64,000 bases of DNA from UBA4615 sp046046245 (GCA_046046245.1 JBJOKE010000069.1:16294-80293); one strand, 5' to 3'; positions 41,266 through 51,251 are shown, counted from the stretch's first letter. A program made the numbers and translations. The notes: generated by a model not told the origin, from the sequence alone.

Positions 41266-41654
41266 GGGCGGCCGGCCCCCTGGAGGCCACCCACGATGAC
41301 GCGCGCCGGGGCCGTCGCGGCGGCCGCCGGTGTCGGCACGCCTGCGGCGGCCGTTCCCGGGCGCGACGCCGCCGCGACCGGCGGCGCGACGCCGACGGTC
41401 AGGCCCGCCGCAGCCAGCCGGCGCGCCTTGGCCTCGCCCACGCCCCTCACGCGGGCCTGCAGGTCGTCGAGGCTGCGGTACGGGCCCTTGCGGCGCTCGT
41501 CGACGATCCGCTTCGCGATGGCCGGGCCGATGCCCGAGACCGACTCGAGCGCCTCGGCGGACGCGGTGTTCGCATCGACGGCAGCGAGGGCGGAGGCGGA
41601 CAGCACCGCGGCGATCGCGGCGAGCAGGGCGTGCTGCAGGCACTTCGGCGGCAT
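41262..41654 (-). CDS. ComEA-like helix-hairpin-helix DNA-binding protein
   Basis: A 130-residue protein: signal peptide (MPPKCLQHALLAAIAAVLSA, cleavage near ALA, residue ~25), then paired helix-hairpin-helix motifs (VDANTASAEALESVSGIGPA, GPYRSLDDLQARVRGVG). The tail is Ala/Pro/Thr-rich. ComEA-type proteins bind incoming DNA in the periplasm during natural transformation, and the pilT/pilU genes nearby are compatible with that. The tail of about 50 residues is longer than in minimal betaproteobacterial ComEA. It is translationally coupled to ubiA. Confidence 0.85.
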   Translation of the reverse strand: MPPKCLQHALLAAIAAVLSASALAAVDANTASAEALESVSGIGPAIAKRIVDERRKGPYRSLDDLQARVRGVGEAKARRLAAAGLTVGVAPPVAAASRPGTAAAGVPTPAAAATAPARVIVGGLQGAGRP

Positions 41655-41750
41655 GGCTCGGCGGCGGCGAATGGAGACCCGACCGACTCTAGCCGAGAGC
41701 CGGATCCGGACACACCCGGACGGACGGACTAGGCCGGACGTGCGCACCGC

Positions 41751-42941
41751 TCAAGCGCCCTCAGTCTCCAGCGCCTCGGTACGGCGCGGCGGATAGCTGT
41801 CCCAGTGGTTGCAGGCCGGGCACTGCCAATAGAAGCGGCGAGCCTTGAAGCCGCAGTGGCCGCAGACGAAGCGCGACAGCCGCTCGGCCTGCTTGCGGAT
41901 CAGCGTGCCCGCGAGCGCGACGTCCGAGGTGGCCGGATCCGCCGAGCCGGCCTGCTTGCGCAGCTCGATCAGCGTCTCGAGGCCGAGGAGCGACGGGCTG
42001 CGCGCGAGCGCCTCGCGCAGCCATGCGATCGCGGGCTGCACGCCGTCGCGCCGCGCCCGGGCCTGGGCGAGCGCGCGCAGCGCGTCGACCGACGGATGCT
42101 CGGCCTGCACCACCTCGAGCCGCGCCAGGCCGGCGTCGAGCCGCCCCACCCGCTCGTGCGCCTGCAGCCAGCGTTCGCCGGTGAGCGCGAGGTGGGCGGG
42201 GCTGAGCCGCGCGAGTTCGGACCATGCGTCGATCGCGCCGTCGAAGTCGTCGGCCGCGAACGCGGCCTCGCCGCGCAGCAGCCAGGGCCGAGGGTGGGCA
42301 CCGCCCGCCGCGAGCGCACGGTCGAGCTCGCGGCGCGCACGCTCGGCGCGGTCGGGCTCGGTGCCGGCGAGCGCCTGCTGCGCCAGCTCGCAGTGGAAGT
42401 GCGCGACCAGGCCCGGGTGCTCGGCGCCGGCGTCGCGCTGCAGGCGCTGCGCGAGCTCGATCGCGCGCGGCCAGTCGCGGACCATCTGCGCGAGATCGAG
42501 CCGGTGACGCAGCGCCGCGCCTGCATAACTGCTGCCCTCGAGACGGTTGAAGGCGTCCTCGGCGCGATCGAGCAGCCCGGCGCGCAGGAAGTCCTGTCCG
42601 AGCTCGAAGAGCGCGTGGTCGCGCTGCTCGCGCTGCAGGTCGGTGCGGGCGACCAGGCTCTGGTGGACGCGGATCGCACGGTCGGTCTCGCCGCGACGCC
42701 GGAACAGGTTGCCGAGCGCGAAGTGCAGCTCGACGGTCTCGGGGTCCAGCTTCACGACGTCGACGAAGGCATCGATCGCCTTGTCGGGCTGCTCGTTCAG
42801 CAGGAAGTTCAGCCCCTTGAAGTACGCGTCGGGCAGCCGCGACGACTGCCGGATCAGGTGGCGCGCGTCGATCCGGGACGCGACCCAGCCGAGCGCGAAG
42901 AACAGCGGGATGACGATCAGCCACCAGAGCTCGAATTCCAT
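41751..42941 (-). CDS. lapB: Lipopolysaccharide assembly protein LapB
   Basis: A 396-residue protein with one N-terminal membrane anchor (FELWWLIVIPLFFALGWVAS), then TPR repeats (~residues 45-345) and a C-terminal rubredoxin-like metal site (CGHCGFKARRFYWQCPAC, ~residues 365-382). In E. coli LapB presents LpxC to FtsH and so limits lipid A synthesis. The DAR motif following the helix (RIDARHLIRQSSRLPDAYFK) is conserved. Downstream of lapA by 24 bases. Confidence 0.95.
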   Translation of the reverse strand: MEFELWWLIVIPLFFALGWVASRIDARHLIRQSSRLPDAYFKGLNFLLNEQPDKAIDAFVDVVKLDPETVELHFALGNLFRRRGETDRAIRVHQSLVARTDLQREQRDHALFELGQDFLRAGLLDRAEDAFNRLEGSSYAGAALRHRLDLAQMVRDWPRAIELAQRLQRDAGAEHPGLVAHFHCELAQQALAGTEPDRAERARRELDRALAAGGAHPRPWLLRGEAAFAADDFDGAIDAWSELARLSPAHLALTGERWLQAHERVGRLDAGLARLEVVQAEHPSVDALRALAQARARRDGVQPAIAWLREALARSPSLLGLETLIELRKQAGSADPATSDVALAGTLIRKQAERLSRFVCGHCGFKARRFYWQCPACNHWDSYPPRRTEALETEGA

Positions 42942-42965
42942 CGTGGGGCGCTCCGGACCCGGTCG

Positions 42966-43304
42966 TCAGATGCCGCGCGGACCGGCGTCGGCGCGCCCGA
43001 CCGCCCGCGCCGCGTCGGCGCTCGGCAGCGGCTCGGCGCGGGCGACGGCCTTCTCCGCTGCGCCGGCGTCGCGACGCATCCGCGACAGGTGGCGCCGCTG
43101 GCGCAGCACCACCGGCATCGTCGCGATCACGCCGATCAGCGCGCCCGCGGCGAAGAAGAGGAAGAGGAACAGCACCATCGGCGCGCGCCACTCGAACTCG
43201 GGGATGCCGAAGAAGCGCAGCGTCGCCGTGTCGGTGTTCGACAGAGCGAACCCCATCATCACGAGGAAGAGCCCCAGCCGGAACAGCCAGCTCAGCACGC
43301 GCAT
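42966..43304 (-). CDS. lapA: Lipopolysaccharide assembly protein LapA
   Basis: A 112-residue inner-membrane protein with two hydrophobic segments (residues ~4-24, LSWLFRLGLFLVMMGFALSN, and ~43-68) and a charged cytoplasmic tail. It matches the LapA/DUF1049 family. It sits in the conserved ihfB-lapA-lapB order, 22 bases after ihfB. LapA assists LapB in LPS regulation. Confidence 0.92.
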   Translation of the reverse strand: MRVLSWLFRLGLFLVMMGFALSNTDTATLRFFGIPEFEWRAPMVLFLFLFFAAGALIGVIATMPVVLRQRRHLSRMRRDAGAAEKAVARAEPLPSADAARAVGRADAGPRGI

Positions 43305-43326
43305 CGGAGCGGCTCCGGGCGTGGGC

Positions 43327-43635
43327 TCAGCGCGTCGCGTCGTCGTCGGCGCGCGCGCGGACGTCGACCCGCTCGCGCAGTTCCTTGCCGGGCTTGAAGT
43401 GCGGCACCCGCTTCTCGGGCACGTGCACGCGCTCGCCGGACTTGGGGTTGCGGCCGATGCGCGGAGGACGGTGCGACAGCGCGAAGCTGCCGAAGCCACG
43501 GATCTCGATCCGGTGCCCGTCGGCCAGCGTCTTGGCCATCGCATCGAGGATGGTCTTCACCGCGAACTCGGCGTCCTTCGCCACGAGCTGCGGATACCGC
43601 TCGGCGAGCCGCGCGATGAGCTCCGACTTGGTCAT
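43327..43635 (-). CDS. ihfB: Integration host factor subunit beta
   Basis: A 102-residue DNA-bending protein that pairs with IhfA. It begins MTKSELIARLAERYPQLVAK and carries the IHF/HU signature RIEIRGFGSFALSHRPPRIG followed by RNPKSGE; the beta-arm proline is in RPPRIG. Starts at 43668 or 43674 would add 11 or 13 residues (MTMDIDDQQSPGT) but the family begins at MTKSEL. Neither position has a clear Shine-Dalgarno. It is separated from rpsA by a cluster of three hairpins, so it probably has its own promoter at 43640-43695. Confidence 0.95.
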   Translation of the reverse strand: MTKSELIARLAERYPQLVAKDAEFAVKTILDAMAKTLADGHRIEIRGFGSFALSHRPPRIGRNPKSGERVHVPEKRVPHFKPGKELRERVDVRARADDDATR

Positions 43636-43698
43636 CGTCCCGGGGGACTGCTGATCGTCGATGTCCATCGTCATGATCGTCGCTCGGCCAGAGGAAAG

Positions 43699-43712
43699 CC
43701 GCCGTTCGGCGG
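43699..43712 (-). terminator. Third hairpin after rpsA, followed by CTTTCC
   Basis: CCGCCG-TT-CGGCGG, read on the minus strand, is followed by CTTTCCTCT. It is the distal member of a three-hairpin series below rpsA and the one that most resembles an intrinsic terminator, though its T-run is short. Confidence 0.45.
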
Positions 43713-43736
43713 AGTCGAATCGGGTCGTTGGCTCGG

Positions 43737-43766
43737 CGGGACCGGTGCGTCGCCGCATCGGTCCCG
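43737..43766 (-). terminator. Second hairpin after rpsA (13-bp stem)
   Basis: A 13-base stem starting CGGGACCGGTGCG pairs with CGCATCGGTCCCG around loop TCGC, with one G-T wobble. It lies about 47 bases past the rpsA stop codon. Confidence 0.55.
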
Positions 43767-43773
43767 TCGAACC

Positions 43774-43797
43774 GGTGGCGCCCGCGCGGGCGCCACC
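43774..43797 (-). terminator. First hairpin after rpsA (10-bp stem)
   Basis: GGTGGCGCCC and GGGCGCCACC form a perfect ten-base stem around GCGC, 16 bases past the rpsA stop codon. No T-run follows. Confidence 0.55.
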
Positions 43798-43812
43798 GAC
43801 GGTGCTACACGA

Positions 43813-45522
43813 TCACTTCTCGTCGCGGTCCGTTGACAGCTTGGCGCGCAGCAGCGCGCCGAGGTTCGTCGTGCCGGTGGCGGCGCCCGACTCGGCCTGC
43901 ATGCGCTGCAGGGCCTCGGCGGTCTCGACGGAGTCCTTGGCCTTGATCGACAGGGCGATCGAACGGTTCTTGCGGTCGATGTTGATGATCATCGCCTCGA
44001 CCGAATCGCCTTCCTTCAGGTGGTTGCGAGCGTCCTCGACGCGATCGCGCGAGATCTCGGACGCACGCAGGTAGCCGTCGATGTCGCCACCGATGCCCAC
44101 CACCGCGCCCTTCGGATCGACGCTCTTCACCGTGCCGACGACCACGTGCCCCTTCTCGTGCTGGGACGCGTAGCTGGTGAACGGATCGCCGTCCAGCTGC
44201 TTGATGCCCAGCGAGATGCGCTCGCGCTCGACGTCGATGGCGAGCACCACCGCACCCACCTCGTCGCCCTTCTTGAACTCGCGGACGGCTTCCTCGCCGG
44301 CCTTGTTCCACGACAGGTCGGACAGGTGCACCAGGCCGTCGATGCCGCCCGGCAGGCCGAGGAACACGCCGAAGTCGGTGATCGACTTGATCGTGCCCGA
44401 GACCTTGTCGCCCTTGCGGTGGTTCTCGGCGAACTCCTGCCACGGATTCGGACGGCACTGCTTCATGCCGAGCGAGATCCGGCGGCGGTCCTCGTCGATC
44501 TCCAGGACCATGACCTCGACCTCGTCACCCAGCGAGACGACCTTGCTCGGGTTGACGTTCTTGTTGGTCCAGTCCATCTCGGAGACGTGCACCAGGCCCT
44601 CGATGCCCGGCTCGATCTCGACGAACGCACCGTAGTCGGTGATGTTCGTGACCTTGCCGAACATGCGCGTGCCGGTCGGGTAGCGGCGCGAGATGCCGAC
44701 CCACGGGTCGTCGCCCAGCTGCTTCACGCCCAGCGAGACGCGGTTCTTCTCCTGGTCGAACTTGAGCACCTTCGCGGTGACTTCCTGGCCGACGGCCAGC
44801 ACCTCCGACGGGTGACGCACGCGGCGCCAGGCCATGTCGGTGATGTGCAGCAGGCCGTCGATGCCGCCCAGGTCGATGAAGGCGCCGTAGTCGGTGATGT
44901 TCTTGACGGTGCCCTTGACGATCGAGCCTTCCTGCAGGGTCTCGAGCAGCTTCGCGCGCTCCTCGCCCTGCGACAGCTCGATGACCGCACGGCGCGACAG
45001 CACGACGTTGTTCCGCTTGCGATCGAGCTTGATGACCTTGAACTCGAGCGTCTTGCCCTCGTACGGGGTCGTGTCCTTGACCGGACGCATGTCGATCAGC
45101 GAGCCCGGCAGGAACGCGCGGATGCCGTTGGTCATGACGGTCAGGCCGCCCTTGACCTTGCCGGTGATCGTGCCGTCGACCAGGTCGCCGGTCTCGAGCG
45201 CACGCTCGAGGTTGACCCAGGCCGCGAGGCGCTTGGCGCGGTCGCGCGACAGGCGCGTCTCGCCGTAGCCGTTCTCGAGCGAGTCGATGGCGACCGAGAC
45301 GAAGTCGCCCTCCTTGACGTCGAGTTCGCCGCGATCGTTGTGGAACTCCTCGATCGGGATGAAGCTCTCGGACTTGAGGCCCGCGTTGACGACCACGAAG
45401 TTGTGGTCGATGCGGACGACCTCGGCGGTGATGACCTCGCCCTGCCGCATCTCCTGCTTGGAGAGCGACTCCTCGAAGAGCTTGGCGAAACTCTCGGTCT
45501 CGGGAATGGAAGTGGTGTTCAA
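43813..45522 (-). CDS. rpsA: 30S ribosomal protein S1
   Basis: A 569-residue protein with six S1 RNA-binding repeats that brings mRNA to the ribosome. Repeat hallmarks recur, such as VKNITDYGAFIDLGGIDGLL, VTNITDYGAFVEIEPGIEGL and IKSITDFGVFLGLPGGIDGL. I place the start at TTG 45522: AGGAAACCAC lies directly upstream, giving AGGA with a six-base spacer, and homologues begin at this point (NTTSIPETESFAKLFEE). A GTG six codons earlier (45540) has no ribosome binding site. It lies downstream of cmk behind a T-tract terminator. Confidence 0.96.
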   Translation of the reverse strand: MNTTSIPETESFAKLFEESLSKQEMRQGEVITAEVVRIDHNFVVVNAGLKSESFIPIEEFHNDRGELDVKEGDFVSVAIDSLENGYGETRLSRDRAKRLAAWVNLERALETGDLVDGTITGKVKGGLTVMTNGIRAFLPGSLIDMRPVKDTTPYEGKTLEFKVIKLDRKRNNVVLSRRAVIELSQGEERAKLLETLQEGSIVKGTVKNITDYGAFIDLGGIDGLLHITDMAWRRVRHPSEVLAVGQEVTAKVLKFDQEKNRVSLGVKQLGDDPWVGISRRYPTGTRMFGKVTNITDYGAFVEIEPGIEGLVHVSEMDWTNKNVNPSKVVSLGDEVEVMVLEIDEDRRRISLGMKQCRPNPWQEFAENHRKGDKVSGTIKSITDFGVFLGLPGGIDGLVHLSDLSWNKAGEEAVREFKKGDEVGAVVLAIDVERERISLGIKQLDGDPFTSYASQHEKGHVVVGTVKSVDPKGAVVGIGGDIDGYLRASEISRDRVEDARNHLKEGDSVEAMIINIDRKNRSIALSIKAKDSVETAEALQRMQAESGAATGTTNLGALLRAKLSTDRDEK

Positions 45523-45602
45523 GTGGTTTCCTGTACGCACACCGGCGAGGGGAACGCCTCGGAACGCATGATCGCGACCCGTCCGCCAGTGGTGTTGACG
45601 AC

Positions 45603-45631
45603 AAAAAGCGGCCGGCGGAGCGCCGACCGCT
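45603..45631 (-). terminator. Intrinsic terminator between cmk and rpsA
   Basis: On the minus strand AGCGGTCGGCG-CTC-CGCCGGCCGCT forms an 11-base stem (one G-T pair) running straight into TTTTTG. It is the clearest rho-independent terminator in the window, and its stem overlaps the cmk stop codon. It would separate aroA-cmk from rpsA. Confidence 0.8.
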
Positions 45632-46349
45632 ACCCTCGCGCCGCCCAGCGATCCAGCACCTTCGCCACCGTCTCGTCGATGGTGAGCGAGGTCGAATCCA
45701 GGACGTACGCGCCTTCCGCGGGAGCCAGGGGAGCGACCGCGCGCGATGCATCTCGCGCGTCCCGATCCCTGAGGCCCTGCAAAAGGGACGAGAGGTTAGC
45801 AGAAATCCCCTTTTCGATCAACTGCTTATGGCGGCGCGCCGCGCGGGACTCGGCGCTCGCCGTCAGGAACACCTTGAGCGCGGCGTCCGGGAAGACCACC
45901 GTCCCCATGTCCCGGCCGTCGGCGACCAGCCCCGGCGAGCGCCGGAAGCCACGCTGCAGCGTCAGCAGCGCGGCCCGCACCCGCGGATGGACGGCGAGCC
46001 GGGAGGCGCCGTTGCCGACCGCTTCGGCGCGGATCGCTTCGGTCACGTCCTCGCCGGCCAGCAGGATCCGGGCGTCGTCGCCGAAGGCCACCGGCAGCGC
46101 GGCCGCGAGACCCTCCAGCGCCGCCTCGTCCTCGAAGCCGACGTCGTGGTCGATCGCCGACAGGGCGGTCAGACGGTAGAGCGAGCCGCTGTCGAGGTAG
46201 TGCCAGCCCAGGGTCCGTGCGACGCGCTGGGCGATCGTGCCCTTGCCGGACGCGGTCGGGCCGTCGATGGTCAGCACCGGCACGGCCCGGGCGTCGAGCG
46301 CCGCGGGGACCGGCCGGATCCCGCCGCCGCGGTGGTCGGCGCCGCTCAT
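45630..46349 (-). CDS. cmk: Cytidylate kinase
   Basis: A 239-residue nucleoside monophosphate kinase converting CMP/dCMP to the diphosphate. The P-loop is TIDGPTASGKGTIAQRVA (~residues 27-44), followed by YLDSGSLYRLTALSA, GRDMGTVVFPDAALKVFLTA (CMP site) and the lid arginines in ESRAARRHKQL. An N-terminal extension of about 24 residues precedes the P-loop strand. The ATG at 46349 overlaps the aroA stop by four bases. Confidence 0.96.
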   Translation of the reverse strand: MSGADHRGGGIRPVPAALDARAVPVLTIDGPTASGKGTIAQRVARTLGWHYLDSGSLYRLTALSAIDHDVGFEDEAALEGLAAALPVAFGDDARILLAGEDVTEAIRAEAVGNGASRLAVHPRVRAALLTLQRGFRRSPGLVADGRDMGTVVFPDAALKVFLTASAESRAARRHKQLIEKGISANLSSLLQGLRDRDARDASRAVAPLAPAEGAYVLDSTSLTIDETVAKVLDRWAARG

Positions 46350-47671
46350 GGTGCGACGCGCTCGACGTCGATGCCGGCACCGCGGGCGAGCTCGACGAAG
46401 TTCGGGAACGAGGTGCCGACGTTCGCGGTGTCCCGGATCCGGATCGGCGCGGCCGCGCGCAGCGACGCGACCGAGAACGCCATCGCCGGCCGATGGTCGC
46501 CGTGCGAGTCGACCTCGCCGCCGGAGAACACGTGCGGGTCGTCGCCGCGGCCCTCGATGACGATGCCGTCGGGCGTCGGCGTCGCGTCGACGCCCAGCGC
46601 ACGCAAGCCCTCGGCCATCACGGCGATCCGGTCCGACTCCTTGACCCGCAGCTCCTCGGCGCCGGTGACGATCGTCCGCCCGCGCGCGCAGGCCGCGGCG
46701 ACGAACAGCACCGGGAACTCGTCGATGGCGAGCGGCACGAGCTCGGGCGGCACCGCGATCCCCTTCAGCGCCGAGGCGCGGACCCGCAGGTCGGCCACCG
46801 GCTCGCCGCCCACCGTGCGCGGGTTCTCCAGCGAGAGGTCGGCGCCCATCAGGCGCAGGATGTCGATCACCCCGGTGCGCGTCGGGTTCGTGCCGACGTG
46901 ACGCAGCAGCAGGTCGGCGTCGCGGGCGATCGCGCCGGCGACGAGGAAGAAGGCGGCCGACGAGATGTCGGCCGGCACGTCGATGTCGGTGGCGGTCAGC
47001 GCGACGCCGCCGCGGACGGTCACCGTCGCGCCCTCGACCCGGACCGGCACCCCGAAGGCGGACAGCATCCGCTCGGTGTGGTCGCGGGTGGGCGCGGGCT
47101 CGGTGACCCGCGTCTCGCCCTCGGCGTAGAGGCCGGCGAGCATCAGCGCCGACTTCACCTGCGCGCTCGCGACCGGCATCGCGTAGTCGATCCCGCGCAG
47201 CCGGCCGACGGCCGGGTGGATCGCCAGCGGCGGACGGCCGTCGGTGGTGTCGATCCGCGCGCCCATGCGTCCGAGCGGCTCGGTGACCCGCTTCATCGGC
47301 CGGCGCGTGAGGCTCGCGTCGCCGACGAGCCGGGCCTCGAAGCCCTGCCCCGCGAGCAGCCCCGCGAGCAGCCGCATCGAGGTACCCGAATTGCCGCAGT
47401 CGAGATCGACCGTCGGCGCCCGAAGCCCCGAGGGTCCGACCCCTTCGACGGTCACGCGTCCGTCGTGCGGCCCGTCGATCCGCACGCCGAGCGCGCGGAA
47501 CACGTTCATCGTCGAGATCGCGTCGGCCCCCTCGAGGAAGCCGGTGACGCGGGTGGTGCCGCGCGCGATCGCGCCCAGCATGATCGATCGGTGGGAGATC
47601 GACTTGTCGCCGGGCACGCGCAGCGCGCCGCGGACGGCGCCGGCGGGCCGGGCGATGAAGTGTTCGGACAT
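46346..47671 (-). CDS. aroA: 3-phosphoshikimate 1-carboxyvinyltransferase (EPSP synthase)
   Basis: A 441-residue shikimate-pathway enzyme joining PEP to shikimate-3-phosphate. It carries GDKSISHRSIML, GNSGTSMRLLAGLLAG, RRPMKRV, SAQVKSA, RDHTERML, NPTRTGVI and EELRVKESDRI. The combination GDKS / SAQxK / RxHxE / NxTR is the class II set, unlike the GSKSxSNR pattern common in Burkholderia and Bordetella; it resembles the AroA half of Pseudomonas TyrA-AroA. Here it is a separate gene. GAGGA about nine bases before ATG 47671. Confidence 0.96.
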   Translation of the reverse strand: MSEHFIARPAGAVRGALRVPGDKSISHRSIMLGAIARGTTRVTGFLEGADAISTMNVFRALGVRIDGPHDGRVTVEGVGPSGLRAPTVDLDCGNSGTSMRLLAGLLAGQGFEARLVGDASLTRRPMKRVTEPLGRMGARIDTTDGRPPLAIHPAVGRLRGIDYAMPVASAQVKSALMLAGLYAEGETRVTEPAPTRDHTERMLSAFGVPVRVEGATVTVRGGVALTATDIDVPADISSAAFFLVAGAIARDADLLLRHVGTNPTRTGVIDILRLMGADLSLENPRTVGGEPVADLRVRASALKGIAVPPELVPLAIDEFPVLFVAAACARGRTIVTGAEELRVKESDRIAVMAEGLRALGVDATPTPDGIVIEGRGDDPHVFSGGEVDSHGDHRPAMAFSVASLRAAAPIRIRDTANVGTSFPNFVELARGAGIDVERVAP

Positions 47672-47721
47672 GTGAACGGATTCCTCGGCGCGGCGCGCCG
47701 CTCGGGGGATGCTGGCCGCCG

Positions 47722-47727
47722 ATTGTA
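47722..47727 (-). promoter_or_regulatory. Predicted -10 element of aroA-cmk
   Basis: On the minus strand TACAAT in GATACAATCGG matches five of six consensus positions, in the 110-base divergent gap. It would give a leader of about 45 bases carrying the aroA Shine-Dalgarno. Confidence 0.45.
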
Positions 47728-47781
47728 TCGTCCGGGTCCGGGCGGGCCGCCGGGGCCCGGCGCACCCGGCAGGAGACGCCG

Positions 47782-48201
47782 ATGCCCGCCGACCCGACCG
47801 TGCTGTCCGCCCAGCGGCGCCCCCTCTCGCGCCGGTCCGCACCCGCCGCCGTCGGCGGCGACGCGCTGCCCCCCCCGGTCACGGTGGCGCCGCCGCGCGC
47901 CGACATCGGGCCCGCCGGCCGCACGGCCGGTCCCGGGGGCCGGTCGCCGGCCGGCCGCGAACTGATCCGCAACCTTCCAGACGGCCTGCTCCACGCGACC
48001 GCCGCCCGCTTTCCCCACGTGATCGAGGCGATCGCGCGGGACTGGGCCGAGCCGGCGCGGCTGCACGAGACCCTGGACACGCTGCTGTTCGACGCGCGCG
48101 GCGACCGCGGCGGCTTTCCCGCGGAGGTGGTGTTCGAGCTCGCCGAGCTGCGGGCCCGCTACGAGCGCTGGGTCGGTCCGCGGGGGGCGCTCGGCCGTTG
48201 A
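47782..48201 (+). CDS. Small uncharacterised protein
   Basis: A 139-residue protein I do not recognise by name. The first 60 residues are Pro/Ala/Gly-rich and look disordered. From about residue 60 a compact helical domain follows: LIRNLPDGLLHATAARFPHV, IEAIARDWAEPARLHETLDT, LLFDARGDRGGFPAEVVFEL, then ELRARYERWV. No signal peptide, membrane segment or catalytic motif is seen. A strong AGGAGA (47771-47776) supports the ATG at 47782, so I think it is real. It is divergent from aroA and upstream of the FKBP gene. Confidence 0.75.
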   Translation: MPADPTVLSAQRRPLSRRSAPAAVGGDALPPPVTVAPPRADIGPAGRTAGPGGRSPAGRELIRNLPDGLLHATAARFPHVIEAIARDWAEPARLHETLDTLLFDARGDRGGFPAEVVFELAELRARYERWVGPRGALGR

Positions 48202-48261
48202 GCCGGCCGCCCGGGCCGGGGCCGCATGCTATCGTCGCCGGCCTTCCGACGGAGACCCGTG

Positions 48262-48615
48262 ATGCCCTACACCACCACCCCTTCCGGACTGCAGTACGAG
48301 GACGTCGTCGCGGGCGACGGGCCCGAGGCGCGGGCCGGCTCGATGGCCGTGGTCCACTACACAGGCTGGCTCTGGCAGGACGGCCAGGCCGGACGCAAGT
48401 TCGACTCGAGCAAGGACCGCGGCCAGCCCTTCGACTTCCCGCTCGGGGCCGGTCACGTGATCCGCGGCTGGGACGAGGGCGTGCAGGGGATGAAGGTCGG
48501 CGGCACCCGCCGGCTGCTGATCCCGGCCGAGCTCGGCTACGGCGCGCGCGGCGCGGGTGGCGTGATCCCGCCGAACGCGACGCTGCTGTTCGAGGTCGAG
48601 CTGCTCGGGGTCTGA
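48262..48615 (+). CDS. FKBP-type peptidyl-prolyl cis-trans isomerase
   Basis: A 117-residue single-domain FKBP (MPYTTTPSGLQYEDVVAGDG, VVHYTGWLW, KFDSSKDRGQPFDFPLGAGH, VIRGWDEGVQGMKVGG, RLLIPAELGYG, IPPNATLLFEVELL). Active-site residues Tyr, Asp, Phe and Trp of the pocket are all present. No signal peptide, so it is cytoplasmic. GGAGA about six bases before the ATG at 48262. Confidence 0.95.
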   Translation: MPYTTTPSGLQYEDVVAGDGPEARAGSMAVVHYTGWLWQDGQAGRKFDSSKDRGQPFDFPLGAGHVIRGWDEGVQGMKVGGTRRLLIPAELGYGARGAGGVIPPNATLLFEVELLGV

Positions 48616-48704
48616 CCGGGGCCCGACCGGCCCGGGCCCGGTGTCCGCGCGACACCGGTGCCGGCCGGCGGACCGTGGCGCGAGGTCGGCGCGGACCCGG
48701 TTGC

Positions 48705-48710
48705 TAGAAT
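48705..48710 (+). promoter_or_regulatory. Predicted -10 element of glnS
   Basis: TAGAAT in GCTAGAATCGGGGTT lies about 24 bases before the glnS ATG. A near-identical CTAGAATC-GGGGTT block precedes the acyl-CoA dehydrogenase gene near 63752. No convincing -35. Confidence 0.45.
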
Positions 48711-48734
48711 CGGGGTTTTCGTCCGACGCGCCCG

Positions 48735-50567
<1,833 letters not shown>

Positions 50568-50568
50568 A

Positions 50569-50607
50569 GCGGCGCGAGGGCCGGCGAGCGCCGGCCGGCC
50601 GCGCCGC
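50569..50607. terminator. Nested hairpin between glnS and the MBL gene
   Basis: GCGGCGCG (50569-50576) pairs with CGCGCCGC (50600-50607), and inside it GCCGGCG/CGCCGGC forms a second stem around AG. It begins one base after the glnS stop and ends just before the converging stop. A likely bidirectional terminator without T-runs. Confidence 0.5.
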
Positions 50608-50612
50608 GACGC

Positions 50613-51251
50613 TCAGGCGTCGTCGCCCACGAACGGGTTCGTCGCGCGCTCGTCGCCGAAGGTGCTCATCGGCCCGTGGCCGGGCACGAAGGCGACGTCG
50701 TCGCCCATCGGCCAGAGCTTCTCGCGGATCGAGCGGATCAGCGTCGCGTGATCGCCGCGGGGGAAGTCGGTGCGGCCGATCGAACCCTGGAACAGCACGT
50801 CTCCGACGATCGCGAGTCGGCTGGGCGGGTGGTGGAACACGACGTGGCCCGGCGTGTGGCCCGGGCAGTGGACGACGTCGAGCTCGACTGCGCCGAATCG
50901 CACGGTGTCGCCGTCCTGCAGCCATCGATCGGACTCGAAGGCCGCGAGCGGCGGAAAGCCGAACATCCGCCCCTGCCCCGGCAGCTGGTCGATCCAGAAC
51001 CTGTCGTCGACGTGGGGGCCCTCGATGGTCACGCCGTGCCGGCGCGCGTACTCGGCCGCCTGGCCGCAGTGGTCGATGTGGCCGTGCGTGAGCAGCACCT
51101 TCTCGAGCGTGGCGCCGGTGGACGCGAGCGCCTGGTCGATGCGGTCGAGGTCGCCACCGGGGTCGATCGCGACCGCGCGGTTCGTGGCCTCGTCGACCAG
51201 GATCGAGCAGTTCTGCTGGAAGGGCGTGACCGGGACGATCAGAAGCTTCAT
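50613..51251 (-). CDS. MBL-fold metallo-hydrolase (glyoxalase II-like)
   Basis: A 212-residue metallo-beta-lactamase-fold hydrolase. The metal motif THGHIDHCGQA is at ~residues 55-65, the next ligand in CPGHTPGHVVF (~132) and a later GDVLFQGSIGRTDFPRGD (~153) supplies the bridging aspartate. It resembles the YcbL/GloB group of hydroxyacylglutathione hydrolases, but without a C-terminal glutathione-binding helical domain, as in YcbL. It follows the DUF2237 gene by nine bases. Confidence 0.9.
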   Translation of the reverse strand: MKLLIVPVTPFQQNCSILVDEATNRAVAIDPGGDLDRIDQALASTGATLEKVLLTHGHIDHCGQAAEYARRHGVTIEGPHVDDRFWIDQLPGQGRMFGFPPLAAFESDRWLQDGDTVRFGAVELDVVHCPGHTPGHVVFHHPPSRLAIVGDVLFQGSIGRTDFPRGDHATLIRSIREKLWPMGDDVAFVPGHGPMSTFGDERATNPFVGDDA

